Assembly: GCF_036014015.1 (NCBI RefSeq)
Contig: NZ_CP107905.1
Location: 6,696,001 to 6,760,000, forward strand
Source: Streptomyces sp. NBC_00457
Lineage (GTDB): Bacteria > Actinomycetota > Actinomycetes > Streptomycetales > Streptomycetaceae
DNA: 64,000 nt
Direction of reading: 5' to 3'
Below are positions 61,401 through 64,000 of this stretch, piece after piece. Under the pieces are notes generated by a model that saw only the letters and a program-made list of their open reading frames with translations, was not told the DNA's origin and searched no databases. Both the position numbers and the translations under genes were made by a program. The stretch's first letter is position 1; each line of letters begins with the position of its first letter.

Positions 61401-63922
61401 TCTCTTACCACATCGGGCATGACCTCTTCGAGTTGTGCCACGGCCTCCTTGACCTCGTCGGACTTGTCGCCGTCGGCCAGAGCACGGACTGCTGCGATAC
61501 CCGCGGTCGAGGCTTCGAGTTTGCTCAGCTCATCGAGAGTGACGAGGCGTACGAGGTCTTGGTAGTGGCGGAGGGCAATGCCCGGCGCCAGTTTGGCCGC
61601 GTCCCGGCGGCTGTCCGTGAAGATCAGCAGTTTCCGATCACGTCGTTCGCGGAACTGCTCGGCCAGCTCGTCGGCGAGCAGCTGGTTGACCTTCTCGAAA
61701 CCGGTTCTCATCCCGCGAATTGGGGACACAAACCGGGCTGGGTCTAGCGGAGGCAGCGTCGCTTTCGTGGCGGGGTTCCATGTGCGTTCCCAGTCTGCGC
61801 CGCAGCACGGGCACCTTGTGGGGAACGCGGGGATCCGGCCGGTGTCGGCCTTGGGTTGTCCGCTGCTGTCCCTGCTTCGCTGGCTCCTGACGTGGAAGCT
61901 CCAGCCCGTCCAGTCCTCGCCGTCGTTCTCAAGCCGCCCAGAGCCCGGTTCCAGGCGGCTGCGCCGGAAGGCGAAGGTGACCTTCCCGCCGTCTGCCGTC
62001 CACTTGCCGTCGTCGTCGGCGCGCTGGATCTGATCCGTCGGCCAGTAAACGACATAGTTGTCCGCTGTACGGTCGCTCCTGGATGCGTCGGGAACGCGGC
62101 TCAGATCAGGGCTGTCAGGGAGCAGGAAAGAGGAGAAATTTGTCCGGCCAAAGGCGTTGCGCGGGGCGTAGCCGCCCAGCATTGCTTCGCCGCAGGAGAG
62201 GCAGTAGACGAGTTCCAGAACCCGTGCTCCGCAATCGCATGTGCTGCGGGGCACGGTGTACAGACGACCGATGCGCCGCTCCGGCGAAGCGTACTCTGCG
62301 GACACTGCCGTGCAGTCCGGGTCCGTGCAGGCCCAGATGCCGGCAACGTTGCGGAAAAACAGATGGATCCGTAGTTGCGGCCGTGTGTGCTTTTCGTCTG
62401 CGGTGGCGGTGCGGATAGCTGTCGCGGCGCCACGCAGCGCGGTCAGTGCCCCCCGAGGGCTGCTCTCCGGGAAGAGCTTCGCGGCCAGCTCCGTGGCAGG
62501 GATTGCGGGTGGAGCAACGGCAGTTCCGTCTCCTCCCAGCGCCTTGAAGACCGCGGCGTCAGCCCCTGTCTGCTTCAGGAGTTCGGCAGCTTGCTCAGAG
62601 GTCAGGTCCTGCTCTGCGGCTTCTGCCAGTGCCTGAGCAGCAGACTGGATAGCCGGGGGGCCCACTGGGCGGGGAGCGGGCAGGCCTGGAATGAACTCGA
62701 AGGTCTCCTTGCCAATGGCAAAGAACTCCTGGAGGAACTGGCGGTCCTCGGCCCGCTTCTCGTCGAGTGAGGCAGACGCGGCGAGGACGCGCAGTTTCTC
62801 AGAGTGGCCTGCGAGACCAAGGCGTTGTTTAAGGTTCCTGATGAGGTAGGCGACTTCGGTGCCGGCAGTGCCGCGGTACATGTGCAGTTCGTCGACGACG
62901 AGCGTGAAGCGAGCATCGGGAGTCGTATGGAGCCATTCGGCGGTGCTGTCGAAGAAGCCGCGGTCTCGGCTCCGCTGCAGCATGACGTTCAGCATTGAGT
63001 AGTTTGTGATGAGGATGTCCGGCGGGGCGTCGTACATGTCCCACCGAGAGCGCATCTCAGCGCCGTCCAGGCTAGGGACGAAGTACTGCCGCCCCTGCTG
63101 GTCCATCTTCGCCCGGTCGACCTCCACCGCCTTTGCATGCCGGGTTTCCGTGGCGTTCAGATGCTTCCGCAGCTCTTCGAGCGAGCCGTTGGAACGGTTC
63201 GCCCTTCCCGGGGTTGCGTCCGGCCGGACACCGGTGACGGGCGTAGCCCCGGTGAAGCGGCCGAAGTAGAAGCGGTGGCCTTGGCGGTTGTGCCGCAGCC
63301 AGGCCCGGGCAGCTGCGCTGTCAAGGGTCCGGCGCAGACGCACAAGTTGGTCATCGACCAGGGCGTTCATGGGATAGAGGACCATCGCACGGACTGCTTT
63401 GGGCCGGTGCCCACTCTCTCCTTCGCGCTGGCTGCGGAAGGGCGTGGATGACTTCTGCCACCAGGGGTCAAAGGGTGCCGGGCCGCCAGTCCAGGACCGA
63501 GATTCCCGGATGAGATCCGCAATGATCGGCAGCATGAACGCCTCGGTCTTGCCGGATCCCGTTCCGGCGGTGACTACCGCGTTCTTCCCGGGAGCGGCGG
63601 TGCCGGTAAGCATGCGCTCCTGGTGTGTGTACAGCTTCATCTCGGGTCTGTCGAAGAGGCCGCATGCGGCGAAAGCGCTGAGTTCTCCTGTTGGGTCAGC
63701 GTCCTTCATGGACGCCTGAAGATCGCGGTCGACCTGCTGGTACCGCGGCCGCAGTTCGACGTAGGGCTCGGCAGAGATGCTTCCGGCCTGCTCAAGCAGG
63801 GCGCGCCGTTCTGCTTGGAGGCGGTCGTCACGCAGCCGGAAGGCCGTGTCGTAATAGCGCAGGTAGGCGTCCCGCAGAGCGTCCACGGCTCTGAAGGCAT
63901 CAAGTCCGGCAGGCGTGGTCAC
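58466..63922 (-). CDS. Giant DEAD/DEAH helicase with DUF1998-like zinc C-terminus (DruE/DrmA-like)
   Basis: The 1818-residue protein carries Walker A TAGTGSGKTEAF (118-129), LYPMNALVDDQ (motif Ia), DELH (344-347) and motif VI QRVGRAGRRSS in the helicase core. Zinc-type Cys clusters include CDCGARVLELVYCLSCGE, CSTCGCRHLTDAADVCIRC and CQTCNSVDTTPTG. The DUF1998-like end has CKTSCPRCLRDYSN and HPLLDWRLAADLLEVL. DUF1998 helicases are core parts of DISARM (DrmA/DrmB) and Druantia (DruE); the length is closer to DruE. GTG overlaps the stop of the upstream gene by 4 bp (GTGA), so both are coupled. The helicase probably drives DNA interrogation. Confidence 0.88.
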   Translation of the reverse strand: MTTPAGLDAFRAVDALRDAYLRYYDTAFRLRDDRLQAERRALLEQAGSISAEPYVELRPRYQQVDRDLQASMKDADPTGELSAFAACGLFDRPEMKLYTHQERMLTGTAAPGKNAVVTAGTGSGKTEAFMLPIIADLIRESRSWTGGPAPFDPWWQKSSTPFRSQREGESGHRPKAVRAMVLYPMNALVDDQLVRLRRTLDSAAARAWLRHNRQGHRFYFGRFTGATPVTGVRPDATPGRANRSNGSLEELRKHLNATETRHAKAVEVDRAKMDQQGRQYFVPSLDGAEMRSRWDMYDAPPDILITNYSMLNVMLQRSRDRGFFDSTAEWLHTTPDARFTLVVDELHMYRGTAGTEVAYLIRNLKQRLGLAGHSEKLRVLAASASLDEKRAEDRQFLQEFFAIGKETFEFIPGLPAPRPVGPPAIQSAAQALAEAAEQDLTSEQAAELLKQTGADAAVFKALGGDGTAVAPPAIPATELAAKLFPESSPRGALTALRGAATAIRTATADEKHTRPQLRIHLFFRNVAGIWACTDPDCTAVSAEYASPERRIGRLYTVPRSTCDCGARVLELVYCLSCGEAMLGGYAPRNAFGRTNFSSFLLPDSPDLSRVPDASRSDRTADNYVVYWPTDQIQRADDDGKWTADGGKVTFAFRRSRLEPGSGRLENDGEDWTGWSFHVRSQRSRDSSGQPKADTGRIPAFPTRCPCCGADWERTWNPATKATLPPLDPARFVSPIRGMRTGFEKVNQLLADELAEQFRERRDRKLLIFTDSRRDAAKLAPGIALRHYQDLVRLVTLDELSKLEASTAGIAAVRALADGDKSDEVKEAVAQLEEVMPDVVRDLLFAVMRGDEEAVLRAEAQLATAPSLRDLVRSRVHPRLLRLGVNPAGTMRSAQGHNGTDWYSIYDWTDDQPKLRDYASAADKAAAFSTEGGLLENALESLFSGGGRDVESIGLGYISILQTAPDSTSLGQASLRLLAGMRRFNGMDRDPRTKAPSKLRTYWKAVALHRGPEWDEDSVQREAEKAWGNSVREYLIDPAKVCIRQPGPTMRVCSTCGCRHLTDAADVCIRCHATLPVDSAPVERAWEDDYYAWKAHSRRGEFPMNSAELTGQTGRTEAQARQARFQGVFLQEEIEKVHELDLLSVTTTMEAGVDIGPLSAVVMANMPPSRFNYQQRVGRAGRRSSPVAVALTVCRGRSHDEHYFANPDAITNEPTQPPYLTLGRKEIFQRALTAEVLRLAYVALPDIGGTSNPHGEFGLADSWPAAEPHVRDWLAKYPNEIASAARALTAFTPFEHDSSPDDAWADHVIKAITNIAAQPVGAQELSERLAHAGVLPMFGFPTRVRQLYLERPKSSYPWPPDMTTDRDIAIAVSEFSPGAESIRDGEVYVAVGVTEFEAKLSREPRYIDEPLENHQTVGLCQTCNSVDTTPTGDRAVCKVCGSSEYTVVDLREPAGFRARYDRDFDGNFTWSPRTVTSRASVNLPDLARNSWHKADVYAGPATRYVINDNGGKLFSFRRAVGNWGGYIATTSVDQTKGLGAHGDPFDVALSARLQTDFLFIGPQATTDAERGLRLNFSQEPNPLYAQELSEGRRAAWYSLAFLLRAAAALHLDMARQELVAGVHTGPHPDGHAMYAFLADSLENGAGFSTHLGTSPGLAPFMDDVTELITELRQPGHAGICKTSCPRCLRDYSNMAVHPLLDWRLAADLLEVLRGSNIPDDAQRGARSLSALQSLFGGEVLLQGPTSTLQLTYRREPWVVIVKHPLEACEGRLVSPRLDTALNAARAHTQNASRVLVADWFTLEKSPVRILECLEAARRR

Positions 63923-64000
63923 GTGGTCTCCAGCTTGCGGCGAAGGGAACGGGCTATCTTTTCGGCGATTCGGAAGGGAACACCGTCGTATTCCGTGGTC
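63919..64000 (-). CDS. C-terminal end of an unknown gene upstream of the helicase (partial)
   Basis: Only the last 26 codons are in the window (ending DGVPFRIAEKIARSLRRKLE plus TT). The stop TGA overlaps the helicase GTG in the sequence GTGA, which shows that the two genes are translationally coupled and therefore that a further component of the system lies just outside. The basic helical tail gives no family. Confidence 0.7.
   Translation of the reverse strand, partial: TTEYDGVPFRIAEKIARSLRRKLETT

Noticed and set aside
1..64000. tRNA, rRNA, CRISPR arrays, riboswitches, prophage structural genes or a secondary-metabolite cluster
   Set aside because: Nothing on either strand resembled these; the accessory region carries insertion sequences and defence-type genes but no integrase or phage structural gene was recognised.

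Overview
This is a high-GC actinobacterial chromosome segment, almost certainly Streptomyces. The signs are strong GC bias at third codon positions, AGGAG-type ribosome sites with many GTG/TTG starts, WhiJ-like/DUF397 regulator pairs, a class E-type LAxTG sorting signal, and a DUF1707/DUF2267/DUF3618/DUF4037 housekeeping set. No rRNA, tRNA, CRISPR array or biosynthetic cluster was seen.

Region 1 (1-21.2 kb) looks like ordinary chromosome. It holds the end of a DUF3618 gene, a GroES-like co-chaperone, a class A penicillin-binding protein with a Thr/Gly tail, a three-gene ABC-2 exporter (two permeases and an ATPase), and a DUF1707 protein. Further along are an SGNH hydrolase, a DUF445 protein, and a carbohydrate group (alginate-lyase-like protein with a LAATG anchor, GH27 alpha-galactosidase, ricin-PL3 pectate lyase). 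It ends with an Hsp20/DUF2267 pair, an alpha/beta hydrolase, an inositol monophosphatase-family enzyme and a GT2 glycosyltransferase. A 79-bp sequence occurs twice here, perfectly identical in inverted orientation, flanking a three-gene block.

Region 2 (21.2-26.3 kb) contains a leucine-rich-repeat gene split by a complete IS256-family element (33-bp perfect inverted repeats, 8-bp target duplication). Removing the element and one duplication copy restores a single 619-codon frame. A DUF4037 gene and a small secreted Cys/His-rich peptide follow.

Region 3 (26.3-50 kb) is a mosaic of accessory genes. It opens with a minus-strand operon of a TPR-CHAT protease, an unknown protein and a TPR protein. 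Next come small enzymes (DHFR-like, VOC, GNAT, nitroreductase), a TetR/zinc-alcohol-dehydrogenase divergent pair with two operator-like sites, and an XRE-TPR regulator with a GNAT partner facing four small regulator-type genes. It closes with a membrane-anchored nSTAND NTPase carrying 14 WD40 repeats and a WhiJ-like/DUF397/RsbW-like triad.

Region 4 (49.9-64 kb) is the most interesting part, a probable anti-phage defence island. A plus-strand operon (zinc-finger HNH-like protein, ParB-like protein, SNF2-type helicase, Vsr endonuclease) converges on a 5-cytosine DNA methyltransferase. Beyond an IS5-family insertion lies an 1818-aa DEAD/DEAH helicase with a DUF1998-like C-terminus, translationally coupled to a gene that runs out of the window. 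The set resembles DISARM and Druantia in parts but matches neither as far as can be seen. It is reported here as a candidate uncharacterised combination.
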